From Acinetobacter haemolyticus (GTDB taxonomy: Bacteria > Pseudomonadota > Gammaproteobacteria > Pseudomonadales > Moraxellaceae), in assembly GCF_900406815.1 (NCBI RefSeq), contig NZ_OVCN01000002.1, forward strand, positions 62,001 through 126,000: DNA of 64,000 nucleotides. Direction: 5' to 3'. Under the pieces are notes generated by a model. That model saw only the letters and a program-made list of their open reading frames with translations. It was not told where the DNA came from and did no database searches. How positions within the stretch are numbered: the stretch's first letter is position 1; the number at the start of each line of letters is the position of its first letter. Of this stretch, positions 53,519-62,257 are shown piece after piece. A program made the translations under genes and the position numbers.

Positions 53519-54850
53519 ATGTCTGCCCACACTCAGGAAAAAGTACAAAGCAATGCACTTGCTTTGCTACCGTTATTGGTATTTTTGATCATCTTTCTCG
53601 GGAGTGGTATCTATCATTCAATCATCGGGACTGAATTTGCCTTTTATCAAATTAAAGCACCGATTGCAGCCATACCCGCAATCATCTTAGCCTTACTACT
53701 CTACAAGCAGAAACTTAATACAGCTATTGAGGAGTTTCTCCAAGGCGCAAGTCATCCCAATCTGATTCTGATGTTCATGGTATTTATGTTGGCAGGCGCA
53801 TTTGCCAGTGTCTCAGGGGCTATCGGGAGTGTCGATGCAACGGTTCAACTTGGACTTTCATTGATTTCAGCACAATTTGTGTTGCCTATGCTGTTCATCA
53901 TCGCTGCCTTTATCGCAACCGCCATGGGAACCTCAATGGGGACCATTGCTGCATGTGCACCTATTGCCTTTGGCTTTTCCCAAGCAACGGACATTACGCC
54001 CCTTTATGCAATTGGTGCAGTGGTTGGTGGTGCCATGTTTGGAGACAACTTATCGATGATCTCCGACACGACCATTGCCGCCACACGCAGTCAAAACGTT
54101 GAATTACGAGATAAGTTTAAGGTGAATGTTTGGATTGCATTACCTGCCGCAATTATAACGTTAATTGTTTATTTTTCTCTGAGTCACCAGTCTGAGGCGA
54201 TACAGACCAAACCTTATGATATTTGGTTAATATTACCTTATTTGACAGTTTTCTTTCTTGCCTTTACGCGATTACATGTACTGGCTGTGCTGATGATTGG
54301 CGTGGTGTTGTCAGGCATAATGGGCTTACTCAATAAACCTGATTTCCATTTACTGCAACTCAATGACTCGATCTACAACGGCTTAGTCGGAATGTTTGAA
54401 GTTGCATTGTTGTCCATGCTATTGGGAGGCTTATCGGCATTAATGCAAAAAGCTGGCGGATTACAATGGTTGATCCAGCGCATTTATGCCATTACACGTT
54501 TATTTAAATTTGGAACCCAACGTGCAGGCGAATTTGGAATCAGCTTTTTGGTGGTATTTTCAAATTTATTTGTTGCCAATAATACCGTGGCGATTATTTT
54601 ATCAGGTGATATGGCGCGTGAAGTTGCCAAAGAATATGGGATTGATCCTAAACGTAGTGCTGCCCTGCTCGATATTTTTTCCTGTGTAACTCAAGGGATC
54701 ATTCCTTATGGCGCACAATTATTATTGGCTTGTTCAATTGCCAAGATCTCGCCAATTGAACTGATTGGGCATATTTACTACTGTTGGGTATTAGCGATTT
54801 TTGCAATTCTCGCAATTGTCTTTCATTACCCACGCTTAAAAACATCGTAA
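53519..54850 (+). CDS. NhaC-family Na+/H+ antiporter-like transporter
   Basis: 443 residues, about 11-12 helices. The NhaC/antiporter superfamily core is seen in FIATAMGTSMGTIAACAPIAFGFS and GGAMFGDNLSMISDTTIAATRSQ, a well-known metal/proton signature with D-N-x-S...D-T. The second repeat shows GEFGISFLVVFSNLFVANNTVAIILSG. It may exchange Na+ for H+, but substrates such as amino-acid derivatives occur in the family. Monocistronic, with a terminator that overlaps the end of the next gene. Confidence 0.85.
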   Translation: MSAHTQEKVQSNALALLPLLVFLIIFLGSGIYHSIIGTEFAFYQIKAPIAAIPAIILALLLYKQKLNTAIEEFLQGASHPNLILMFMVFMLAGAFASVSGAIGSVDATVQLGLSLISAQFVLPMLFIIAAFIATAMGTSMGTIAACAPIAFGFSQATDITPLYAIGAVVGGAMFGDNLSMISDTTIAATRSQNVELRDKFKVNVWIALPAAIITLIVYFSLSHQSEAIQTKPYDIWLILPYLTVFFLAFTRLHVLAVLMIGVVLSGIMGLLNKPDFHLLQLNDSIYNGLVGMFEVALLSMLLGGLSALMQKAGGLQWLIQRIYAITRLFKFGTQRAGEFGISFLVVFSNLFVANNTVAIILSGDMAREVAKEYGIDPKRSAALLDIFSCVTQGIIPYGAQLLLACSIAKISPIELIGHIYYCWVLAIFAILAIVFHYPRLKTS

Positions 54851-54859
54851 AATTCATAT

Positions 54860-54892
54860 GAGACTCTTTAGGGCTTAAGACTAAAGAGTCTT
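54860..54892. terminator. Bidirectional terminator overlapping the AraC gene end
   Basis: AGACTCTTTAG / CTAAAGAGTCT with a 9-base loop, then TTTAAAAA. Its right arm runs into the AraC stop codon at 54881-54883, so it ends both convergent genes. Confidence 0.8.
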
Positions 54893-55903
54893 TAAAAACT
54901 GTTTCGGAGTAACACCTGTCCAACGCTTAAACGCCCGTCCAAATGCACTTTGGTCTGCGTAATTTAAACGCTCTGCAATCTCAGAAAATGTTTTGCCTTG
55001 CTGTAAATACAATTTACTTTGCTCTAAACGGTATTGATCCAAAATATCTTGAAAATTCAATTGATAAGATTTGAGTTGACGCTGTAAAGTCCGTTCAGAA
55101 CAATGCAAATGTTGGGCTACATAACTCAATAAAACTTCTTCTTGTTGCAATAGTCCCTGCTCAATAAAGCTTTGTATTTTTTGTCTGAACTGTTGTTGTT
55201 GAACCTCAAAAGAAGTGACGTTATTTAACGATTGCTGTGCCTGAGTTGATAACACCTGATTCAATTGCTGATCGGCAGCAATACTTTTCGCTTTCAAGAT
55301 TTGATTTGAAAAACGTATTGCATATTGTCCTGTTTGAACTTGTATCGGACAGCCGTAAAATTTCTCGAAATGAAACAAAGCGGTATGTGGCGCATAGCCA
55401 AATTGAATCATTTGTGGTGGATGTAGAGTATCTTGAACGATGGATTGAGCAATTTTAAAAATCAACGCCAAATTCAGCTCATACATTTCACGATAATCTG
55501 GATAAGAAGCACTCCAAACAATTTGAATGAAGTCCGAAAACTGTTGAACGTTGAGTTCCTCTAAATTGGTCTGCTTAAAAATCAGAGAGTAATACCGCTG
55601 TAGAAGTTGCAATGCTTGTTGCAGGTCTAAGCTGGTTGACGCCAAATATCCCATTAAGCCCAAATCTTGCAAGTTGGCACGTTCTGCAAGAACTAAGGTA
55701 ATTGGACGAGAGAAATAGGGCTGAACCCCCTGTAATAATTGAGCATAACGTTCCACATCAAAGTCTTGTTGGTCTGGATTTTCTAAACAAGCATAGAAGT
55801 CTTGCCAAAGTTCAGGAGCAGCCACTTTGGACAAATCAATATGTTCCTGTTGTAAAACACGATTCAACAATCGTAAATATCCAATGATAATTTTAACTGA
55901 CAT
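54881..55903 (-). CDS. AraC-family transcriptional regulator
   Basis: 340 residues. N-terminal sensor domain (residues ~15-220, Gln/Leu-rich, AraC-OruR type) and a C-terminal DNA-binding domain with two helix-turn-helices: LLSYVAQHLHCSERTLQRQLKSY and TFSEIAERLNYADQSAFGRAFKRWTGVTPKQF. It is divergent from the metal-dependent hydrolase gene across 115 bases, a common arrangement for a regulator and its target. The ligand is unknown. Confidence 0.87.
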   Translation of the reverse strand: MSVKIIIGYLRLLNRVLQQEHIDLSKVAAPELWQDFYACLENPDQQDFDVERYAQLLQGVQPYFSRPITLVLAERANLQDLGLMGYLASTSLDLQQALQLLQRYYSLIFKQTNLEELNVQQFSDFIQIVWSASYPDYREMYELNLALIFKIAQSIVQDTLHPPQMIQFGYAPHTALFHFEKFYGCPIQVQTGQYAIRFSNQILKAKSIAADQQLNQVLSTQAQQSLNNVTSFEVQQQQFRQKIQSFIEQGLLQQEEVLLSYVAQHLHCSERTLQRQLKSYQLNFQDILDQYRLEQSKLYLQQGKTFSEIAERLNYADQSAFGRAFKRWTGVTPKQFLKTL

Positions 55904-56018
55904 ATGTCGGTCTCATCCTGATCTGTCGTTATTTGTATAAAACTTGGCTGAAACTGTCAAAACTTTTCGTCGGACTTTTTCCATACTGAATCTATGAAAA
56001 AAGCAAGGAATCGTATAA

Positions 56019-56894
56019 ATGAATGCACATGTTTCCTATCAAGTCGAACCAGTCGTTAGAACAAAACTAGACTTCCATTTAGATCAAGCTCCCCGTTTCT
56101 GGTTTGGTGGAGACCCGTTTCGTACCCGTATGTTTGATGCGTTGAGCCTTACTTTTCCTGATGGTGAGCGCTATTTTATTGAATGTGTTCGTCTATTCCG
56201 TGACAAAATTGATGATCCAGATTTACAGGAACGTGTTGCTGATTTTATTCGTCAAGAGGCACAACACGGTATTGCCCATGACAAAATGAACCAGATCATG
56301 AAAGATCAAGGCATGCCCGTTGACCAATTTACCAATCGCCTAAAGAAAATATTTAGATTTGAGTTAAAGAATCGCTCACCTCAATACAATATTGCCATGA
56401 CCGCAGCTGCCGAGCATTTAACTGCACTGATGGCAGAAACCTTCTATAGTAAAAAAGAAACTTTGGCAGAAGCTGATCCTTTCGTCCGTGCGCTGTTTGC
56501 GTGGCATGCGATTGAAGAAATGGAACATCGGGACGTTGCGTTTGATGTCATGCGAGAAGTCGGTGAAGTGCCTGAAACAACTCGTCGTTTTGCTTTAGTA
56601 TTTACGACTGTACTGATGTTTGGTTTTACCTTATACCGTACCGATGTGATGCTGAAAAAAGATGGTTTTAACTTAAGACAACGTTTCGATATGGCGCGTA
56701 AAGGCTTACCTTGGTTCTTTGGTCGTAACGGTATTTTAACGGCAAAAGCAGCGCAATATAGCGACTGGTTTAAAAAAGATTTCCACCCAAATCAACACCC
56801 TGTTATCCGTCAATACGATGTCTGGATTGATACTTTGGCTAAAACTAATGATCCTATAGCTGCGGGTGAAGCTTTTTGGAAAGCGGGTCTTTAG
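56019..56894 (+). CDS. Metal-dependent hydrolase family protein (PF10118/COG3687)
   Basis: 291 residues. It has the conserved pattern of the Metal_hydrol family: WFGGDPFRTRMFDALSLTFPDGERYFIECVRLF, FIRQEAQHGIAHDKMN, AAAEHLTALMAETF and FAWHAIEEMEHRDVAFDVM. The E-x2-H clusters suggest a ferritin-like di-iron centre. Despite the family name, no hydrolase activity is established. The divergent AraC gene probably controls it. ATG 56019 follows AAGGAATCGT. Confidence 0.87.
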   Translation: MNAHVSYQVEPVVRTKLDFHLDQAPRFWFGGDPFRTRMFDALSLTFPDGERYFIECVRLFRDKIDDPDLQERVADFIRQEAQHGIAHDKMNQIMKDQGMPVDQFTNRLKKIFRFELKNRSPQYNIAMTAAAEHLTALMAETFYSKKETLAEADPFVRALFAWHAIEEMEHRDVAFDVMREVGEVPETTRRFALVFTTVLMFGFTLYRTDVMLKKDGFNLRQRFDMARKGLPWFFGRNGILTAKAAQYSDWFKKDFHPNQHPVIRQYDVWIDTLAKTNDPIAAGEAFWKAGL

Positions 56895-56906
56895 TCCATC
56901 CCTCAT

Positions 56907-56940
56907 AAAAAAATCCCCTTTTAATTTAGGGGATTTTTTA
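56907..56940 (+). terminator. Intrinsic terminator after the COG3687 gene
   Basis: AAATCCCC / GGGGATTT stem with a 10-base AT loop and a T-run. It may also serve the convergent DUF2804 gene. Confidence 0.9.
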
Positions 56941-56948
56941 CTTCATTT

Positions 56949-57944
56949 TTACCACTTCGCATAATGCTGTTCTAACAAACCATATTGCTGATCCAACTGC
57001 ACCAATTCAACCTGTTCATGCTTTATCGTACCACTGACTTTGGCTTGCCATTGATTAAACTGACTGCCGATCAAACGCAGATTAATATTTTCAAAACGAC
57101 ACCAACCTGTTTCGATGACTAAGTTTAAACAGCCCCCCAAAGAACGAATCGACCACATTTTTTCATTCTGCTGTTCAAATAATACATCTGTGAGTGGATA
57201 TAAACGCCCATCCACCCATAACGCATTTTCATTGCCAAAACTTTCATTGACGCCTGATGCAAGATTAAGCCCAATCCGGCGTCCCTGCGCATCACGAAAT
57301 TGACAGGACAACCAAAACCAAGCCGTTTCTGGTCGTAAAAAACCACAAGTATCATCTAAAGCAGCCAGACTTTGAGCATCAAACTCTATCCGTTGCTGAT
57401 CAGGACTGATAAAAAATCCCTCGACCGCCAGCGTTGTTTGCTTTTGGGTATAAGTCCAACCATTTATTCCTGTCGGGCTACACAAACTCAGTGCATCTGT
57501 TCCAGCACAAAAAATACGCGCTTTCAGTTGTATCTCGCCATATTTCGTAACCTGAATATAGCGCACGCCATTGGCATGTTGCATGTCAAACTGATAAGAC
57601 GATTTTTTAAAATGACTTTGACTAAATAAAGGCTGTTCATCGAGTTGAGTATTGATTGCCAAAGGTTGAATTGCATTCCACTCAATGACTTTGCCCGATA
57701 GATGATCGTAAACATAGAAAAAGCCATGTCCAGCCCATGACAAATCAACAATCGCAATCCCAATACTAAAATGCGCATGTTGCAAACCACAGAATTTGAA
57801 TTTTTTATACTTAAGTTGCTTACGCCACCCTTTTAACATCTGACCATAAGGCGTTTTATAAATATAGTCATCTATATTAATTCGTGATGGTACTTGCTCA
57901 AAACGTCCATAACGCGGCTGACCATTGGCTTGTATCAAATCCAT
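56949..57944 (-). CDS. DUF2804 family protein
   Basis: 331 residues, the common DUF2804 length. Typical stretches are LKYKKFKFCGLQHAHFSIGIAIVDLSWAGHGFFYVYD near the N-terminus and the DWTYTQK-like ... FWLSCQFRDAQGRRIGLNLASGVNESFGNENALWVDGRLYPL block. It is cytoplasmic as far as can be seen: no signal, no helices. The family is thought to relate to lipid or hydrocarbon metabolism by context only. Its ATG overlaps the end of a possible upstream 56-codon ORF. Confidence 0.85.
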   Translation of the reverse strand: MDLIQANGQPRYGRFEQVPSRINIDDYIYKTPYGQMLKGWRKQLKYKKFKFCGLQHAHFSIGIAIVDLSWAGHGFFYVYDHLSGKVIEWNAIQPLAINTQLDEQPLFSQSHFKKSSYQFDMQHANGVRYIQVTKYGEIQLKARIFCAGTDALSLCSPTGINGWTYTQKQTTLAVEGFFISPDQQRIEFDAQSLAALDDTCGFLRPETAWFWLSCQFRDAQGRRIGLNLASGVNESFGNENALWVDGRLYPLTDVLFEQQNEKMWSIRSLGGCLNLVIETGWCRFENINLRLIGSQFNQWQAKVSGTIKHEQVELVQLDQQYGLLEQHYAKW

Positions 57945-58105
57945 TTTTCGTTCCCTGATTTTGCAGCTTCGTGTTGCTTAATCACATCCACGCCAATAAT
58001 AGACGGTAAATCGTACAATTGACTATCATTTTTGCAGCAAAGTGTGCACTTGGGAGGTGATGATTGAATCAACGTACCAACAATCCCTAGCCAAACATCG
58101 CTCAC
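57935..58105 (-). CDS. Possible small protein overlapping DUF2804 (GTG start)
   Basis: 56 codons from a GTG at 58105 to TGA at 57935. The frame overlaps the DUF2804 start by 10 bases (ATGGATTTGA), a coupling pattern. The encoded sequence has normal composition with a C-x2-C-C cluster (PPKCTLCCKNDS) and IIGVDVIKQHEAAKSG; no family recognised. The start is uncertain because no strong ribosome site precedes it, and a TGA closes the frame five codons further up. It may be a real small protein or the tail of a lost gene. Confidence 0.4.
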   Translation of the reverse strand: MSDVWLGIVGTLIQSSPPKCTLCCKNDSQLYDLPSIIGVDVIKQHEAAKSGNEKWI

Positions 58106-58174
58106 TATTTCATCAAAAGTTCACACTGGTCTTTTATCTTTAAAAACAATCTTATACCACTTGATCAAAAAATC

Positions 58175-59950
58175 ATGAAAACGCGTACTATTTTTAAAGT
58201 AAATGCATTATGCGTAATGCTATTCGCACTTACCGCTTGTAATGACAATGATAATAACCAGTTACCGAAAGCTGAACGTAAAAATCAAACGATTAACGTG
58301 CTTGCTTTCAACGACTTCCATGGAAATTTAGAGCCACCGAAGCGGTTTATTGAAGCTGAAGATCCACATGATCATAGTCAAACAGTACGCATTCCCGTTG
58401 GTGGTGTCAGTTATTTTGCCGATGCAATTAAGAAACTTCGTGCCCAATATCCAAATAATGCGGTCGTTTCTGCTGGCGATTTGATTAGTGCCTCACCATT
58501 AATTTCATCACTATTTTTAGATGAGCCTACCATTGAAGCAATGAATGATATTCAAATTGATTTCAATGCCGTTGGAAATCATGAATTTGATCGTGGGACA
58601 GATGAACTTCGTCGCTTACAAAATGGTGGCTGCCAGCAGTACACTGCCACGAAACCTTGTCAAATTAATCCAAACTTCACAGGAGCAAAGTTTGAATTTT
58701 TGGCAGCCAATGTTTCTATGAAAGCTGATCCAAAAAAGACGTTGTTCCCTGCCTATAAAGTCAAAACATATGGCGGTATTCCTGTCGCTTTCATTGGTCT
58801 AACACTCGAAGCGACGCCAAGTATTGTTTCTGCGGCAGGTATTACTGATGTAAATTTCCATGATGAAGCAGATACAGTCAATGCGCTGATTCCAGAATTA
58901 AAAAAACAAGGCATCGAAGCGATTGTGATGGTGGTCCATGAAGGGGTAGCTCCAAGTACCAAGTTTAATCAAAAATCATGCGAAGGTTTGAGTGGACCGC
59001 TTGTTGACGTACTTGAACGTCTCGACCCAGCCGTAGATGTGGTCGTTTCTGGTCACACCCATCAATCTTATATTTGTGATTATACAACCAAAAATCCTGC
59101 CAAACCATTTCTACTCACATCAGCAGGTCAGTACGGCACCATCATCACCAATATCCAGCTTGAGCTCGATGGCAAAACAGGGAATGTCATCAAAAAGGAT
59201 GCATCTCAAGTTCCTGTACAGAGTGAAAGCTATACCTCTGGCACAACCACAGTCAACCTCACAGATCTTTATCAAAAATTTAGCAAAACACCGAGTATTG
59301 AGGCAATTTTAGATAAATATCGTCCTGCGGTAGCAACAATTTCTGCACGTGTGGTCGGCTCAGCAACCAGTGTAATTGATCGCAATCGTACTGAAAGCGG
59401 TGAAACTGCACTAGGCAATTTAATTGCAGATGCGCAACAAGCAGCAGCGCTTGCAGCCAGCAACCAAGGATCAGATTTTACTTTGATGAATCCAGGCGGC
59501 GTCCGCGCAGATCTATTGATAAATGGCAATAATCAAATCACATTTGGGGATGTGTTCAGTGTCCAACCCTTTGGAAATTCGTTGGTCACACTCAGCTTAA
59601 CAGGCAAGCAAATCCGTGAACTGTTAGAACAACAATGGTCTGGGGCAAATGCGGGTACCCCTCGAATCCTACAACCATCCAAAGAATTGAGCTATTCCTA
59701 TAAACAAGATGCGTCAGTGTCACCGCGTGCCAGCAACATTATGATTGCTGGACAAGCATTGGTCGACACTCAGACTTACCGTGTTACTGTGAACAGCTTT
59801 ATTGCCGATGGTGGTGATAACTTCACGGTTTTAAAAGAAGGTAAAAATCCTATTGGGGGCGGTCAAGATATTGATGTGTTAGAGCGTTATATCAGCCAAA
59901 ACTCTCCACTGACCGCACCTAAAACCGATCGAATCAAACTGATCCCATAA
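58175..59950 (+). CDS. Lipoprotein bifunctional metallophosphatase / 5'-nucleotidase (UshA-like)
   Basis: 591 residues. The signal ends in a lipobox (FALTACND). The N-terminal metallophosphatase domain (residues ~35-330) has the di-metal motifs FNDFHGNLEP, SAGDLISASP, GNHEFDRG, VVHEGV and VVSGHTHQSY. The C-terminal nucleotidase domain (~370-590) has ETALGNLIADAQ, NPGGVRADL and the adenine-stacking VNSFIADGGDNF. It likely dephosphorylates nucleotides in the periplasm so that nucleosides can be taken up. Confidence 0.93.
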   Translation: MKTRTIFKVNALCVMLFALTACNDNDNNQLPKAERKNQTINVLAFNDFHGNLEPPKRFIEAEDPHDHSQTVRIPVGGVSYFADAIKKLRAQYPNNAVVSAGDLISASPLISSLFLDEPTIEAMNDIQIDFNAVGNHEFDRGTDELRRLQNGGCQQYTATKPCQINPNFTGAKFEFLAANVSMKADPKKTLFPAYKVKTYGGIPVAFIGLTLEATPSIVSAAGITDVNFHDEADTVNALIPELKKQGIEAIVMVVHEGVAPSTKFNQKSCEGLSGPLVDVLERLDPAVDVVVSGHTHQSYICDYTTKNPAKPFLLTSAGQYGTIITNIQLELDGKTGNVIKKDASQVPVQSESYTSGTTTVNLTDLYQKFSKTPSIEAILDKYRPAVATISARVVGSATSVIDRNRTESGETALGNLIADAQQAAALAASNQGSDFTLMNPGGVRADLLINGNNQITFGDVFSVQPFGNSLVTLSLTGKQIRELLEQQWSGANAGTPRILQPSKELSYSYKQDASVSPRASNIMIAGQALVDTQTYRVTVNSFIADGGDNFTVLKEGKNPIGGGQDIDVLERYISQNSPLTAPKTDRIKLIP

Positions 59951-59960
59951 TTCTATAAAT

Positions 59961-59993
59961 AAAAACAGGGAGGCATTTGCCTCCCTGTTTTTA
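59961..59993. terminator. Bidirectional terminator between nucleotidase and trpB
   Basis: AAAACAGGGAGGC-ATTT-GCCTCCCTGTTTT, with A and T runs on both flanks. Confidence 0.93.
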
Positions 59994-60005
59994 TTAGGAA
60001 GAGAT

Positions 60006-61250
60006 TTACATCTCAACCATTTCGACACCGTCAATACGTGCAACCGTCATTAAGTCTTTATCACCACGACCTGAAACCGTTGCAATGATAATTTGATCTT
60101 TAGACATAGTTGGCGCAAGTTTAGTGACATACGCCATGGCATGTGAACTTTCAAGCGCAGGAATAATCCCTTCGATCTTAGTCAGATCGCGGAAACCTTG
60201 TAAGGCTTCATCATCATTGATCGGCACATATTCCACGCGATTCATATCTTTGAGGAAACTATGCTCCGGACCAACGCCTGGATAATCCAGACCCGCTGAA
60301 ATACTGTGAGTTTCAATGATTTGACCTTGCGCATCTGACATCAAATAAGTACGGTTACCATGTAAAACACCCACATGACCTGCATTCAATGGTGCAGAGT
60401 GTTTTCCTGTTTCAATACCATAACCAGCCGCTTCAACACCGTACATTTTCACATCTTGATCATTCAAGAATGGATAGAACAAGCCCATCGCATTTGAACC
60501 ACCACCCACACAAGCGACCAAAGCATCAGGTAAACGCCCTGCTTGCTCTTGGATTTGACGGCGTGCTTCACGACCAATAATCGACTGGAAATCACGTACA
60601 AGTTGCGGATATGGATGTGGCCCTGCAACCGTACCAATCACATAATAGGTGCTATCAACATTGGTTACCCAGTCACGCATCGCTTCATTCATGGCATCTT
60701 TCAATGTTTTTGAACCACTTTGCACTGGAACTACGGTCGCACCCAACAAACGCATACGGTATACATTCATGGCTTGACGTTTTACGTCTTCAGCGCCCAT
60801 ATATACCACACATTCCATGCCCAACCGTGCGGCGATTGTAGCTGTCGCTACACCGTGTTGACCTGCACCTGTTTCCGCGATAATCCGCTTCTTGCCTGAT
60901 AACTTTGCCAATAACGCTTGACCAATGGTGTTGTTCACTTTGTGCGAACCTGTATGATTCAGGTCTTCACGTTTCAGGTAAATTTGCGCACCGCCGAGGT
61001 GCTGAGACCATCGCTCAGCATAATAAAGAGGACTAGGACGACCAACATAAAACGCAAGATCACGATCAAACTCTGCTAGAAACTGAGCATCATTTTTCAT
61101 ACGACCATAAAGACTTTCTAAGTCTTCAAGTGCAGCCATAAGCGTTTCTGACACAAAACGCCCACCATGAATACCAAAATGCCCTTGGGCATCTGGAAAC
61201 TGGGTGTAGTCAATCGCCTGATTTTGTTGACTAAGGTTTTGCTGATCCAC
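60006..61250 (-). CDS. trpB: Tryptophan synthase beta subunit
   Basis: 414 residues from GTG 61250. It condenses indole with serine using PLP. Seen: [16 protein letters not shown], the PLP-Lys in [27 protein letters not shown], the phosphate loop [24 protein letters not shown], and a C-terminal SGRGDKD. The GTG start has AAGGAG six bases upstream and overlaps trpF by 20 bases. An ATG at 61277 would extend the protein further into trpF and lacks such a site, so the GTG is preferred. It acts with TrpA from the separate operon. Confidence 0.95.
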   Translation of the reverse strand: MDQQNLSQQNQAIDYTQFPDAQGHFGIHGGRFVSETLMAALEDLESLYGRMKNDAQFLAEFDRDLAFYVGRPSPLYYAERWSQHLGGAQIYLKREDLNHTGSHKVNNTIGQALLAKLSGKKRIIAETGAGQHGVATATIAARLGMECVVYMGAEDVKRQAMNVYRMRLLGATVVPVQSGSKTLKDAMNEAMRDWVTNVDSTYYVIGTVAGPHPYPQLVRDFQSIIGREARRQIQEQAGRLPDALVACVGGGSNAMGLFYPFLNDQDVKMYGVEAAGYGIETGKHSAPLNAGHVGVLHGNRTYLMSDAQGQIIETHSISAGLDYPGVGPEHSFLKDMNRVEYVPINDDEALQGFRDLTKIEGIIPALESSHAMAYVTKLAPTMSKDQIIIATVSGRGDKDLMTVARIDGVEMVEM

Positions 61251-61890
61251 GTTGGACTCCTTGCATAAATTTTTCAATGAGTTGTTGGTCTTTTATACCT
61301 TTTGCGGACTCGACGCCTCCGCTGACATCTACAGCAAAAGCCGCTGTAGTATCAATAGCTTCACTCACATTTTCAGGGGTTAAGCCCCCTGCCAAGATTA
61401 GTGGAATTTCAATTTGAGGGAATTTATTCCAATCAAAGCAATGACCAGTGCCACCTTTTAATTCAGGATGCCATGCATCCAGTAGAACAGCACTAGCTCC
61501 GACAGCTTGATAACGTTGAATTTCGGTCAAAATATCTAAATCAGGTTTAACCTGAATCGCTTTGTACCAACGACGTTTACATTGCTGAGCAATCTGCTGG
61601 CACTGTTCTGGAGTTTCATCTCCATGCAGTTGTAATACATCTAAAGGAACTGAATCAAGCACTGTTTGTATTTCTTCTACGCTTGCATTTACAAATAAAC
61701 CTACCAACTGAACATAAGCGGGTACTGCATTTGCCAATACTTTTGCTTGTTCAATACTGACATGACGCGGGCTTGGCGGGAAAAATACAAAACCGATTGC
61801 ATCCGCCCCTGCTTGTACTACAGCTTGAACATCTTGTAGTCGAGTAATACCACAAATTTTGGCGCGAGTTCGCAGTTGATGTTGGCGCAT
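61231..61890 (-). CDS. trpF: Phosphoribosylanthranilate isomerase
   Basis: 219 residues, (beta/alpha)8 barrel. It converts N-(5'-phosphoribosyl)anthranilate to the 1-deoxyribulose form in tryptophan synthesis. Seen: [36 protein letters not shown] with the catalytic Cys, [21 protein letters not shown] with the catalytic Asp, [10 protein letters not shown] and VDVSGGVES phosphate loops. It is cotranscribed with the overlapping trpB. Confidence 0.95.
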   Translation of the reverse strand: MRQHQLRTRAKICGITRLQDVQAVVQAGADAIGFVFFPPSPRHVSIEQAKVLANAVPAYVQLVGLFVNASVEEIQTVLDSVPLDVLQLHGDETPEQCQQIAQQCKRRWYKAIQVKPDLDILTEIQRYQAVGASAVLLDAWHPELKGGTGHCFDWNKFPQIEIPLILAGGLTPENVSEAIDTTAAFAVDVSGGVESAKGIKDQQLIEKFMQGVQRGSAKP

Positions 61891-62029
61891 GCTCTGTCCA
61901 ATTTTAATTTGAATATTTTAAAACTTTCTCATTGTAAAGCAATTTGACCCAGTTGGGGGAAAGTTGATTTCGAAATGCAATTGTTTAAAAAACGTTAACA
62001 CTTTATACTTTGCGTAATCTTGCAACAAG

Positions 62030-62210
62030 TCTAAAGCAAATTCTTTTGCTTATAGGGAAGTTGGTGGAATTCCAACACTGCCCTCGCAACGGTAACACCG
62101 TATTATTAATCTTAGCTCTACGCCAAATCACTGCATCAGAATGATGTGGGAAGATGATTAATAGCATCATTCTTGTGATGATATAGTGAAGTCCGGAGAC
62201 CTGCTTGTTG
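62030..62210 (+). ncRNA. Cobalamin (B12) riboswitch
   Basis: The conserved parts of an AdoCbl-type riboswitch are readable in order: GGGAAGTTGGTGGAATTCC, then CCAACACTGCCCTCGCAACGGTAA, variable arms, and the box AAGTCCGGAGACCTGC (62189-62204). The boundaries are approximate. It lies in the 5' leader of a TonB-dependent receptor gene, the usual partner. Ligand binding is expected to shut down receptor expression when B12 is plentiful. A hairpin just downstream (CATTCAC / GTGAATG, 62227-62245) ends beside the GGAG ribosome site, which suggests control of translation. The bases at 61891-62029 are the divergent trpF/riboswitch promoter region. Confidence 0.92.
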
Positions 62211-62257
62211 TTTATTTCCACATTATCATTCACGACGGGTGAATGTCTGGAGCATGC

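Noticed and set aside
54699-54923. A minus-strand frame at the NhaC/AraC junction
   Set aside because: It lies across the NhaC 3' end and the terminator, with no recognisable protein features.
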